Below are positions 30,518 to 38,190 of a stretch of DNA of 64,000 nt, piece after piece; the first letter of the stretch is position 1; the number at the start of each line of letters is the position of its first letter. The notes under the pieces are model-generated. The model worked only from the letters and a program-made list of their open reading frames with translations. It was not told the origin of the DNA and ran no database searches. The stretch comes from Nocardia xishanensis NBRC 101358 (lineage in GTDB: Bacteria > Actinomycetota > Actinomycetes > Mycobacteriales > Mycobacteriaceae): assembly GCF_001613365.1 (NCBI RefSeq), contig NZ_BDCF01000023.1:47509-111508 (forward strand), given 5' to 3'. Position numbers and translations under genes: made by a program.

Positions 30518-30751
30518 GCCGCCTCGCAACGGGTCTCGCAGACTTACCACTCGCTTCGCAGCGCGTACAAGCTCTGTGAAGCGTGCGGAGGGTCTGCGTG
30601 GCTACCGGCGAATCGGTTGCTGGGTGGCTGATGAGCAGTGGGAACACGGGATTCGGGTGGATGGTCTTCGTGACAGCGACCTTCGGGTAACCTGCCGGGA
30701 AAGATCGGCTACTCGTGACGGTGTTCTCTGTTCGGCAGCGAAGGCGGTGCG

Positions 30752-31555
30752 ATGGTGGAGTCCGGCGGCGGCCCTGCGCCTCATGACAAGGACGAAGGGG
30801 CGAACAACACTCACGTTCTCATGATCGCCGCGGCCATCGCCGCGGCGCTCGCGGTGGTGGTGGCGATCGGACTCGTGCTGCGGTCGAATCCGGATCCCGA
30901 CGCCGGGCCGACGCCCGCGTTCGCCACCAAATCGACGGCCGCGGCCCCCACCGCGCGCACCGTGCCGATGACCACGACCGCCCGTCCGGCCGCGCCGGCC
31001 GTCCCGCAGGCACGCAGGATCGGCGACGACTGCTCGGCGGGCGGCATCACCGCGCAGTGGGATCTGCGCGATGACCAGTGGACGTGCGTGCCGCTGGGAC
31101 AGGGCCGCGAACCGCACCGCGTCGGCGACGACTGCTCGCACGACGGGATCACCGCGCAGTGGGGCCACGCCCCGGACGGCCAGTGGATCTGCCTGCCGCA
31201 AGAGCAGGCCCGCGAGGACCACCAGGTCGGCGACGACTGCTCGCACGACGGCATCACCGCCCACTGGGGCCTGTCCCCGGACGGCCGGTGGATCTGCGTC
31301 CAGCAGGAACAGGGCGCGGGCGCGCCGGTACCGCCGGTCTTCCCCGCACCGCCGGTCGTGCCTCCCGCACCTCCAGTCGCCCCCGCCGGCCCTCCGTTCG
31401 CACCGCCACCCGCCGCACCCCCGGTCGCCCCCGCCGGCCCGCCGTTCGCACCCCCGCCGCCGGCCGCCCCAGCACCGCCGATCGTGCCCCAGTTCTTCCC
31501 ACTCCCGGTCCCGCCTCCGCCACCGGCCGAACCAGCACCGCCCGCGGACGCCTGA
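30752..31555 (+). CDS. Membrane-anchored protein with three Cys/Trp repeats and Pro-rich tail
   Basis: A 267-residue protein I do not recognise. A short cytoplasmic N terminus is followed by one membrane span (about 22-43), a Thr/Ala/Pro linker, and three tandem repeats (about 90-123, 124-158 and 159-190). Each repeat follows the pattern GDDC-S-x-x-GITA-x-W, nine or ten residues, W-x-C, so each has two cysteines and two tryptophans, probably one disulfide. The tail from 190 is almost entirely Pro/Ala/Val, with PPVAPAGPPFAPPP repeated, as in cell-wall-spanning segments. It should face the outside, 234 bp after mceF; a direct link to Mce is not shown. Confidence 0.8.
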   Translation: MVESGGGPAPHDKDEGANNTHVLMIAAAIAAALAVVVAIGLVLRSNPDPDAGPTPAFATKSTAAAPTARTVPMTTTARPAAPAVPQARRIGDDCSAGGITAQWDLRDDQWTCVPLGQGREPHRVGDDCSHDGITAQWGHAPDGQWICLPQEQAREDHQVGDDCSHDGITAHWGLSPDGRWICVQQEQGAGAPVPPVFPAPPVVPPAPPVAPAGPPFAPPPAAPPVAPAGPPFAPPPPAAPAPPIVPQFFPLPVPPPPPAEPAPPADA

Positions 31556-31609
31556 GCGAGACGCCGTTGCTGATGCGTTGTGGCGAGGATGCGATAGTGC
31601 GCTACGCGG

Positions 31610-31966
31610 CTAGGCGGGGGTGAAGACCGGGACGACGAATCGTTCGACCAGGGCCCGCTCGGTGGCGTAATCGCCTGCGGGCCAGAACAACAGGGAGAGG
31701 ACCACGCGGACTATCCACTGTCCGGCGGTTGGGTTGTCGCCGGTGGCTGTGAGGGCGGAGGCTGCCTGTGCGAGCCGCGGGTTGCCTGCCAGGAACCGCT
31801 CGATCTCGTGCGGGGCCGCGCCGTTGAGGAAGGCGATGGCGACGCGGTCGGCTCGCACCGCTTCGAGCGCGGCGAGGATCGCGGCCGCGACGCGCTCGCC
31901 GCCCGTCGTTCCTGCGATCGCGGCGGCGATGGTCTCCCCGGCTCGGGCCGCCGCGGCGGCGAAACC
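31610..31966 (-). pseudogene. Truncated TetR-family regulator: C-terminal domain only
   Basis: This frame encodes about 117 residues that look like the ligand-binding half of a mycobacterial-type TetR regulator, including PHEIERFLAGNP and QWIVRVVLSLLFWPAGD, which is a common ending in that family. There is no start codon and no helix-turn-helix: the DNA where it should lie belongs to the divergent P450 gene and its promoter. I read this as a regulator that lost its DNA-binding half by deletion. It remains divergent from the P450 gene, with a 13-bp palindrome at the breakpoint. Confidence 0.55.
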
Positions 31967-31967
31967 T

Positions 31968-31980
31968 AATGTGCGACATT
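31968..31980. promoter_or_regulatory. Palindrome AATGT-GCG-ACATT in the P450 promoter
   Basis: Exact 5-bp arms around GCG, 27 bp before the P450 start and directly beside the truncated TetR gene. This is a plausible surviving TetR operator. Confidence 0.45.
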
Positions 31981-32007
31981 GCTGTCGGAGTACGAGAGGC
32001 GGAGCGG

Positions 32008-33231
32008 ATGACCCGCGCAGTGGACGAAATCGACCTGTTCGACCCGGGCTCGCTCGACGACCCGTATCCCCTCTACGACCGGCTGCGCCGTACGGCGCCG
32101 GTGCACCGGGTCGACGGCACCGATTTCTACCTGGTGAGCCGCTGGGATCTCGTCGTGGAGGCGGCCACCCGCTCCGCCGATTTCTCCTCGCACCTGACCG
32201 CCGCTCTGGTACACCAGCCCGACGGCTCGGCGTCGGTCTTCGACATGGACGGCGAAGAGCAGGCGGTGCACGTGCTCGCCACCGCCGACGATCCGGAGCA
32301 CCTGCGCCAGCGCAAACTGGTGCTACCCGCGCTCGTCGCGAAACGTATTCGCGCACTGGAGCCCACGATGCAGGCAAACGTCCGGCGGCTATGGGCCGAG
32401 GGCGTGGAGGGCGACCGCATCGAGTGGATGACGGCGATGGCCGACCGCCTTCCGATGACCATGGTCGCGGGTCTGATCGGGCTGCCCGACGCGGATGTCC
32501 CGCGCTTGGTCGAGTGGGGCTACGCCTCCACCGAGCTGCTCGGCGGGGTGGTCACCACCGATCGGCTCGGGATCGTGATCACCGCGGCGACCGAGCTCGC
32601 CGGTCATCTGCACCGGGCGTTCACCGCGGCGTGCGAGGCCCCCGGCGACGACCTGCTCGGCGATCTGGCGAGGGCCTGCGCGGCGGGCGAGCTCGAGCCG
32701 CAGGTCGCGGTGCTGATGCTGGTGCAGCTGGTCGGCGCGGGCGGGGAATCGACCGCTGGCCTGATCGGCAACGCCGTCCGCTTGCTCGCCACCGATTCGG
32801 TTCTGCAACAACGACTCCGGGAGGATCCGGAGCTGCTACCGGTTTTCTTGGAAGAGGCGCTGCGACTGGAATCGCCTTTCCGCGCCCACCATCGGCACGT
32901 CGTCGCCGACACCACGCTCGGCGGCGTCGACCTGCCCGCGGGCACGCACCTGCTCCTGCTCTGGGGTGCGGCCAACCGCGACCCGGCCGTCTTTCCCGAC
33001 GCCGACCGGCTCCGCTTGGATCGCACCGTCCAGCGCGGTCATCTCGCGTTCGGCAAGGGCGTCCACTTCTGTGTCGGGGCCGCACTCGCCCGGCTGGAGG
33101 CGCGAGTCGCGCTCGGGGCGCTGCTCGCCGCTACCCAGTCGTTCGAGCTGGCCCCGGAACGGGATGCGGCCCAATGGGTCCCGAGCATCTTCGTGCGCAG
33201 GCACGCGCGCCTCGCGCTCGTCCTCCGTTGA
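32008..33231 (+). CDS. Cytochrome P450
   Basis: A 407-residue bacterial class P450. The I-helix motif is LVGAGGEST (acid-alcohol pair as Glu-Ser), the K-helix ExxR is EALRLES, and the heme loop is FGKGVHFCVGAALARLE with the Cys ligand. The ATG at 32008 has a GGAG ribosome site; an in-frame ATG at 31969 overlaps the palindrome and is less likely. No ferredoxin is adjacent. The truncated TetR gene on the other side of the promoter suggests that it was once controlled by that regulator. Substrate unknown. Confidence 0.93.
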   Translation: MTRAVDEIDLFDPGSLDDPYPLYDRLRRTAPVHRVDGTDFYLVSRWDLVVEAATRSADFSSHLTAALVHQPDGSASVFDMDGEEQAVHVLATADDPEHLRQRKLVLPALVAKRIRALEPTMQANVRRLWAEGVEGDRIEWMTAMADRLPMTMVAGLIGLPDADVPRLVEWGYASTELLGGVVTTDRLGIVITAATELAGHLHRAFTAACEAPGDDLLGDLARACAAGELEPQVAVLMLVQLVGAGGESTAGLIGNAVRLLATDSVLQQRLREDPELLPVFLEEALRLESPFRAHHRHVVADTTLGGVDLPAGTHLLLLWGAANRDPAVFPDADRLRLDRTVQRGHLAFGKGVHFCVGAALARLEARVALGALLAATQSFELAPERDAAQWVPSIFVRRHARLALVLR

Positions 33232-33237
33232 GCTTGT

Positions 33238-33618
33238 TCAGTGCGGATGCTGCGCGGCGTAGCGGGCGCGTTCCAGCGCGCGCCTGCGCGCCCGCTCCGG
33301 GTTCTCCAGATCGGCGGGCAGCCCGTGCTTGGTCAACCGGTGCGCGCGGTTCATCGGCATGAACGCCGCGGTGTAGAACACCGCGAGCAGCATCGCGAGC
33401 AGCACCATCGACCCGCGCAACCACAGCTCGCCGGGGAAGAACAGGAACACCACGAACAGCGGTGTGAACGGAACCATGCCGCGCACCAAATGGCGTGCCA
33501 CGGCGTGCTTTCCGGTCAGGTCGTCGCGCACCCAGTCGCGCAACGAATCGGGCAGCCCGCGCCCGAAGGCGTAGCCGATCCACTCGACGGGATTGGGGCG
33601 GCGGCGGGCGCGGGTCAT
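33238..33618 (-). CDS. DUF5313 membrane protein
   Basis: A 126-residue protein typical of DUF5313, common in mycolic-acid actinomycetes: N-terminal RPNPVEWIGYAFGRGLP, a charged segment DWVRDDLTGKHAVARH, two hydrophobic spans (roughly 48-65 and 69-88) and an Arg/Ala-rich C terminus. Function unknown. Its start overlaps the end of the OhrR-type gene by 4 bp, so the two are co-expressed. Confidence 0.85.
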   Translation of the reverse strand: MTRARRRPNPVEWIGYAFGRGLPDSLRDWVRDDLTGKHAVARHLVRGMVPFTPLFVVFLFFPGELWLRGSMVLLAMLLAVFYTAAFMPMNRAHRLTKHGLPADLENPERARRRALERARYAAQHPH

Positions 33619-34094
33619 GCGTCGGCTCCTGTCGATGCGGGGTCGGCGAGCACCGACCGGCGGGCGGCCTCGTTGACCCGGGTCAGCACCTCGCGCAGTT
33701 CCTCGAGGTCGGCCAAGGTGACGCCGAGGCGCTGCACCACCGCGGGCGGAATCCGCTCGGCCTGTGCGCGCAGCGCGGCGCCCGTGTCGGTCAGATCGAT
33801 GACCAGGTTTCGTTCGTCGCGCGGGTCGCGGCCCCTGCTGATCAGTCCGGCCGACTCGAGGCGCTTGAGCAGCGGCGAGAGGGTCGGCGAATCGAGCTGG
33901 ATGGCCTCGGCGATCTCCTTCACCGACATCGGCGCTTCACCCCACAGCGCGAGCATCACCAGGTACTGCGGGTGCGTGAGCCCGAGCGGTTCCAGCAGCG
34001 GGCGGTAGACGGCGAGCACCGCGCGATTGGCCACGGCCAGCGCGAAGCACACCTGCCGGTCCAGGCGCAGCGGGTCCTCGATCTCGGTCTCCAC
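33615..34094 (-). CDS. OhrR-like MarR-family peroxide regulator
   Basis: A 159-residue MarR regulator. The GTG start at 34094 follows a GAGGAGG ribosome site. The N-terminal segment DRQVCFALAVANRAVLAVYR carries Cys16 in the position of the peroxide-sensing cysteine of OhrR, and PLGLTHPQYLVMLALW matches the OhrR dimer/ligand helix. The winged helix follows (SVKEIAEAIQLDSPTLSPLL). OhrR usually represses ohr, an organic hydroperoxide reductase, but no ohr gene is in view; the DUF5313 gene overlaps it instead. The promoter holds an imperfect palindrome (GTTAAC-nine bases-GTTAGC) and an element also found before the AraC gene at 43828. Confidence 0.87.
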   Translation of the reverse strand: METEIEDPLRLDRQVCFALAVANRAVLAVYRPLLEPLGLTHPQYLVMLALWGEAPMSVKEIAEAIQLDSPTLSPLLKRLESAGLISRGRDPRDERNLVIDLTDTGAALRAQAERIPPAVVQRLGVTLADLEELREVLTRVNEAARRSVLADPASTGADA

Positions 34095-34118
34095 GGTTCC
34101 TCCTCGGGTCCCGGCTAG

Positions 34119-34148
34119 GTTAACGCACAAATAGTTAGCGCGTGAAGT
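34119..34148. promoter_or_regulatory. Operator-like region before OhrR-type gene, with element shared with the araC/ethA-like promoter
   Basis: GTTAAC, nine bases, GTTAGC forms an imperfect palindrome at 34119-34139. Overlapping it, 34128-34148 reads CAAATAGTT-AG-CGCGTGAAGT, which differs in only two bases from 43841-43861. Confidence 0.5.
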
Positions 34149-34243
34149 GTATGTGTGCGACATCTCCCGCACCTTCGCTTTCGCGCCGGCCATGTGCAGG
34201 TCGGTTGACGGAATTCCGCCGACCTGGCGGTTACTGTCGGAAC

Positions 34244-35266
34244 ATGTACGACGTCGCCCCGCGTGAGCGCATTCACGAACTGGACGCCGTCCGCGGATTC
34301 GCCCTGTGCGGCATCCCGGTGGTCATCATCTGGCAGATGACCGACATGACGGCCACCGTTCCCTCGGGCGAGGCGATGGACCCGCTCCGGCACGCGCTCT
34401 CGGTGCTGGTCGAGGGGCGCTTCTTCCCGATCTTCGCGTTCCTGTTCGGCCTGAGCTTCGCGCTGTTCCTGGACAGCGCCACCGAACGGACCGCGCGCCC
34501 ACGACTCGTGCTGGCGCGCAGGCTGATCGCGCTCGGCGTGCTCGGGCTGGTCCACCAGCGGTTCCAGCCAGGGGAGGCGCTGCTGCCGTACGCGGTCGCT
34601 GGAGCGGTGATCTTGCTGCCCGCATCCGCGTTGCCGCCGTGGCTGATTCTGACCGCGGGCCTGGTCGGCACGGTGGGCGTGGCGCTCACCCTCGGCGGCG
34701 GCCTCGCCCTGGTGCCCGGTCTGTTCCTGCTCGGCTTGTCCGCGGGCCGTTACGATCTCGTCGTCGACCTACACGGCCGCAACTGGCAGCTCGCTGCGGT
34801 CTTCGCGCTCGCACTGCCCGCCGCGCTCGTGACCGCCGTATGGCAGTGGCGCACACCGTATCTGGATTTGTGGACCAGTCCGATCGAGGCGATCGCGGGA
34901 CTGTTCGGCGCACTCGCCTACGTCAGCGGCTTGCTGCTCGTGCTGCGCACCGGATACTTCGAGGTGCTCACCGAGGTGCTCGCGTCGATGGGGCGCATGT
35001 CGCTGACGAACTACGTGTCGGCCACGGCGCTGATCCTGGTCGCGGAATCGCACCTGCGTCTCGGCGGCACCACGCGCTACCCCGCGCTGCTCGGACTCGC
35101 CGCCGGAATCGTTGTCTTCCAAGCGTTTGTCAGCTATCTGTGGCTGTCCTGGTTTCGATACGGCCCGCTGGAATGGGTGTGGCGGTGCGTCACCTGGTGG
35201 CGCATCGTCCCACTCGGCAAGCCGGAACCGGAAGGCGTGGCCTCGATCGGACTGCCGCGCAGGTGA
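34244..35266 (+). CDS. DUF418-family membrane protein
   Basis: A 340-residue multi-spanning membrane protein of the DUF418/YeiB type. The N terminus ERIHELDAVRGFALCGI is the usual family opening, and the C-terminal DUF418 block includes GRMSLTNYVSATALILV and WLSWFRYGPLEWVWRCVTWW. About eight or nine hydrophobic spans. Function not established for the family. The ATG at 34244 was chosen because the preceding in-frame residues do not match the family. It is divergent from the OhrR-type gene across about 150 bp. Confidence 0.9.
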   Translation: MYDVAPRERIHELDAVRGFALCGIPVVIIWQMTDMTATVPSGEAMDPLRHALSVLVEGRFFPIFAFLFGLSFALFLDSATERTARPRLVLARRLIALGVLGLVHQRFQPGEALLPYAVAGAVILLPASALPPWLILTAGLVGTVGVALTLGGGLALVPGLFLLGLSAGRYDLVVDLHGRNWQLAAVFALALPAALVTAVWQWRTPYLDLWTSPIEAIAGLFGALAYVSGLLLVLRTGYFEVLTEVLASMGRMSLTNYVSATALILVAESHLRLGGTTRYPALLGLAAGIVVFQAFVSYLWLSWFRYGPLEWVWRCVTWWRIVPLGKPEPEGVASIGLPRR

Positions 35267-35297
35267 TCCGAGGTTGTCGCGTTCGAAGCCCGAGCGC

Positions 35298-36473
35298 TCA
35301 GGCGAGTGCCACCGGCAGGATCAGCGGACCGCGGTGCCGGAAACCGGAGCGCCACGGGATTTCTCGCGGCGGTTTGGTCAGCGTGGTCTCCGGCCAGCGG
35401 TCGCAGAAGTGGGTGAGCACCGCCCCGGCGACGCCGTGCACGAGGGCGGTGCCGAGACAGGAGTGCGGGCCGTGGCCGAGACCGAGCTGGGCGTTGCGGG
35501 TGCGGTTCGGGTCGAACCGATCGGGCCGGTCGAACGCCGCCGGATCGCGATTGGCGCCCGCCAGGCACAGCAGAACGGTCTGCCCGGCCTTGACGGTGTA
35601 GCCGCCGATGTCCAGATCCGTTGTCGCGAAACGGGGCCCGGCGAGCACCTGCGGTGAGAGGTAGCGCAGCAGCTCGTCCACCGCGCGCCGCCGGTCGGTT
35701 GCGGCGCGGAAAGCCCTGCGGTGCGCGGGCTCGGCGACGAGTGTGAGCAGCGCGCCCGCGATCAGGTCGGCGAGCACCTCGTACCAGACGAACAGCAGGT
35801 AGAACAGCACACCGGTGAGCTCGTCGTCCGACGGCGAACCGGTCTGGTCGCGCGCGGCGACCAGCCGCCCGACCGCGGTGCCCGCGCCTGCCCGCGCGAC
35901 CACGGCGTCGACGAGTGTGCGCATGGTGGCGAGCGTGTCCCTGGCGCGCGGCGCCGTCGCGCCGGGAAGCAGCGTCGAATTCGCCCAGGCCAGGAGGGCT
36001 TCGCGTTCAGCGTCGGCCAAGCCGAGCAGCTCGCCGAGCACTGCGGCGGGTAGCGGGATCGCCAGCCGCGCGACCAGATCCGCCTTCGGGTCCGTATCGG
36101 TGTCCCGCAGCAGCGTGTCGACCAGATCGCTTGCGCGCTCATCCCATTCGGCGGACTTGCGCGGTGCGATCTCGGCCGTGATCAGGCGGCGCAGCCGCGC
36201 GTGGTCGTCGGGGGCGGCGACGAGCAGCGTGTCCATCGGGGGCGGGACGGCGAATCCCGCGTAGTCGATCGGCCCGGCCTTGGTGACGTCGGCGGTCAAG
36301 CGCTCGTCGGAGAGCGCGGCGCGCACGTCGGCATGCCTGGTCACGAGCCACGCGGGAGGGCCGTCGGGCGTGCGGACCCGGTGCATGCCGCCCTCGCGAC
36401 GCAGCGCGCTCAGCACCGGCCACGGATCCGCCGCGAAACCGGCATCGAAGATCTGTCGCACCCCAGCCCCCAT
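35298..36473 (-). CDS. Cytochrome P450 with atypical I helix
   Basis: A 391-residue P450-fold protein. Heme loop LGHGPHSCLG (Phe replaced by Leu, Cys ligand present) and K-helix ELLR are conserved. The I helix reads LLFVWYEVLADLI where a normal P450 has AGx(D/E)T: the glycine and the oxygen-activating threonine are missing, only a Glu remains. Such substitutions occur in P450s that use peroxide or catalyse unusual reactions, so its chemistry may not be classical monooxygenation. The start is uncertain: ATG 36473 fits the family N terminus, with GTG 36515 and TTG 36518 as alternatives. It is convergent with the DUF418 gene. Confidence 0.85.
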   Translation of the reverse strand: MGAGVRQIFDAGFAADPWPVLSALRREGGMHRVRTPDGPPAWLVTRHADVRAALSDERLTADVTKAGPIDYAGFAVPPPMDTLLVAAPDDHARLRRLITAEIAPRKSAEWDERASDLVDTLLRDTDTDPKADLVARLAIPLPAAVLGELLGLADAEREALLAWANSTLLPGATAPRARDTLATMRTLVDAVVARAGAGTAVGRLVAARDQTGSPSDDELTGVLFYLLFVWYEVLADLIAGALLTLVAEPAHRRAFRAATDRRRAVDELLRYLSPQVLAGPRFATTDLDIGGYTVKAGQTVLLCLAGANRDPAAFDRPDRFDPNRTRNAQLGLGHGPHSCLGTALVHGVAGAVLTHFCDRWPETTLTKPPREIPWRSGFRHRGPLILPVALA

Positions 36474-36926
36474 CAGCTTGTCCGCCAACACTTCTCGGCA
36501 CCGTTCGGTCCGCACCAAAGTACTCCGCTCGCGGCGCGTGCGCCGTTCGGGCTGGTGTCGGCTCCGTCGCGGTTGCCGCCGCTGCTGACACGGCTGCGCG
36601 CCGGATACTCGTGGTGGCGGTCAGGCTCGCGCTGGGATTCGTCGGCAGCAGGCTGACGGACTACTCGGCGGAGGCTTCGTGGCAGTCGCGCCGAGCCTGC
36701 TGCTGCCGTTCACGGCCTTCGCCACCCGTGGCTGTTCGCCCCCTGCTGCTTCAGGGCCCGACGCAACGGCTGACGGGCAGGCACGCCGACATGAAGGAGC
36801 GCGACCTGGAGCGTCCGTTGTGGGGCCGCGAGGCGGCGCCGGCCGCGCGGCGCGAATCCCGGCATACCGCCGGATCGTCGACCGGATGACCGAACGCCTC
36901 GATATCGGCCCGACTCGCTGAGCGCG
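36474..36926. other. Gene-free stretch
   Basis: About 450 bp between the P450 and HMA-like genes. Short open frames exist on the plus strand (36611-36889, 36679-36921), but their compositions and lack of ribosome sites give no support. I see no repeat or hairpin of note. Confidence 0.5.
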
Positions 36927-37121
36927 CTACTTGGCGGGAACGCCCGCCTGCCGGATCGCGCTCAGAACCTCGCCGTAGGTGAGGCTGGTCGAGTTCACCG
37001 TGATCGTCTCCGCGACGCGGTCCACGTCGACGTAATCGACTCCGCCGAGTCCGCGCAGCGCGTTCTCGGCGACGACGGCGGACTCGTCCGAGTAATCGGT
37101 GAGATCGAAGGTGTAGGTCAT
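36927..37121 (-). CDS. HMA-like small protein lacking the metal motif
   Basis: A 64-residue protein with the beta-alpha-beta-beta-alpha-beta pattern of heavy-metal-associated domains: MTYTFDLTDYSDE, a helix with AENALRGLGGVDYVDVD, a strand ETITVNS and helix LTYGEVLSAIRQAGV. The metal-binding CxxC is absent; no cysteine occurs at all, so it probably does not bind metal as a chaperone. AAGGAGAG lies 8 bp before the ATG. Role unknown. Confidence 0.75.
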   Translation of the reverse strand: MTYTFDLTDYSDESAVVAENALRGLGGVDYVDVDRVAETITVNSTSLTYGEVLSAIRQAGVPAK

Positions 37122-37281
37122 GTTCCCGACTCTCCTTGGTGCTGATTCGACCGGTTGCGGTCAGTTCAGCGGATACACCGGAACCGGGCGGCGCAAACGT
37201 CCGCGATCGCGGTGAGTTTGATCCCGCCGGAACCGGGAATAGCGGATTCGTAATACAACTTTTCAGCGCACCAGGATTGTC

Positions 37282-37722
37282 ATGATCATTCTCATAGGGC
37301 TGATCGTCCTGATCGGCGCGGTGATCGTCGGCGTCGCCGCTGTGGCGGCGAATACCGGCGAGCTGCACACGTCGACGGGCGATTTCGCCGTTTTCGACTA
37401 TCACTTCACAGCGTCCGCGGGAGAGGTGTTCCTGTACGGCACGGTGATCGGCGCTGCGGGCGCGCTCGGGCTGCTCCTAGTGCTGACCGGGCTGTGGCGC
37501 ACCTCCCGCCGCGGCAGCGAGGCGCGCAGGGAACTGCGCAGGTCACGCCAGGAGATAGCGGCCACTCGCCGCGATGCTCCCCCGCCGCAGGCGCCGTCCG
37601 TCGCGCCGCCGCCCGGCCGCAAGCCGGCTTGGAGCGCGAGTCGATTCCTGCGCCGACCGTCCGGAACCGCGCCGATGGCCGGCGCTCCGGGCGGCAAGAC
37701 ACAGGCTCCTACTGCCGGCTGA
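37282..37722 (+). CDS. LapA-like two-span membrane protein
   Basis: A 146-residue protein with two membrane spans (about 2-24 and 49-70) separated by an outside loop, then a basic, coiled-coil-like segment (RRGSEARRELRRSRQEIAAT) and a Pro/Ala-rich tail. The layout resembles LapA/DUF1049-type proteins. It opens a run of three small plus-strand genes (with DUF6131 and CsbD-like) that look like one stress-response transcript. Confidence 0.65.
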   Translation: MIILIGLIVLIGAVIVGVAAVAANTGELHTSTGDFAVFDYHFTASAGEVFLYGTVIGAAGALGLLLVLTGLWRTSRRGSEARRELRRSRQEIAATRRDAPPPQAPSVAPPPGRKPAWSASRFLRRPSGTAPMAGAPGGKTQAPTAG

Positions 37723-37759
37723 CAAGTCAACGGTTTACCAAGAAGAAAGGGATGAGACC

Positions 37760-37915
37760 GTGATTATTCTCGGATTGATACTTCTGATCGTGGGCTGGTT
37801 GCTCGGGATCGGATGGCTGACCACGGCGGGCATCATCGTGCTGATCATCGGCGCGGCGCTCTGGATTGCCGGATCGGTGGGCCGTCCGGTCGGCGGCCGC
37901 AGGCATTATTACTGA
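37760..37915 (+). CDS. DUF6131 small hydrophobic protein
   Basis: A 51-residue protein that is almost all membrane-embedded: two hydrophobic helices (about 1-16 and 19-38) and a short basic/Tyr C terminus (GGRRHYY), as in the DUF6131 family of actinobacteria. The GTG start at 37760 follows AAAGGGATG. Probably in one operon with the genes before and after it. Confidence 0.75.
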   Translation: MIILGLILLIVGWLLGIGWLTTAGIIVLIIGAALWIAGSVGRPVGGRRHYY

Positions 37916-37923
37916 GGTCAGCG

Positions 37924-38112
37924 ATGCGTGACGAAAATTACCGCAGGAACGGTCGTTTCGAGCATCGAGTTCAGGCCGCACGTGGTCAGGTGAAGAAATT
38001 CTTCGGCCGTGCGACCGATAATCCGCGACTGTCGGCGGAAGGCAGGCGCGACCAGGTCTTCGGCAATCTGAAACAGGCCGCAGGCAAAGTGCGGGACGCG
38101 TTCCGGCGCTGA
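37924..38112 (+). CDS. CsbD-like stress protein
   Basis: A 62-residue charged, helical protein of the CsbD type (general-stress proteins controlled by sigma-B in Bacillus). The repeated pattern RVQAARGQVKKFFGRATDNP and NLKQAAGKVRDAF is the family signature. It starts 8 bp after the DUF6131 stop and is followed by a very strong hairpin terminator. Confidence 0.8.
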   Translation: MRDENYRRNGRFEHRVQAARGQVKKFFGRATDNPRLSAEGRRDQVFGNLKQAAGKVRDAFRR

Positions 38113-38120
38113 CCGATCGA

Positions 38121-38160
38121 CCGATGTCGGCCGAGATCATCGAGTCTCGGCCGACATCGG
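38121..38160. terminator. Perfect 16-bp hairpin between convergent genes
   Basis: CCGATGTCGGCCGAGA (38121-38136) and TCTCGGCCGACATCGG (38145-38160) are exact inverted copies around an eight-base loop. It lies between the ends of the CsbD-like and phosphoribosyltransferase genes and can act in both directions. Confidence 0.8.
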
Positions 38161-38190
38161 CATGCCCGGGACCGGATGCCGCCGAGCGGT

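Noticed and set aside
33615..34094. Naming the MarR gene ohrR with an ohr partner
   Set aside because: The sensing Cys fits OhrR, but no ohr gene is present, so only the family resemblance is claimed.
36611..36921. Overlapping plus-strand open frames after the second P450
   Set aside because: Two frames of similar length with no family signal; neither has a convincing start.
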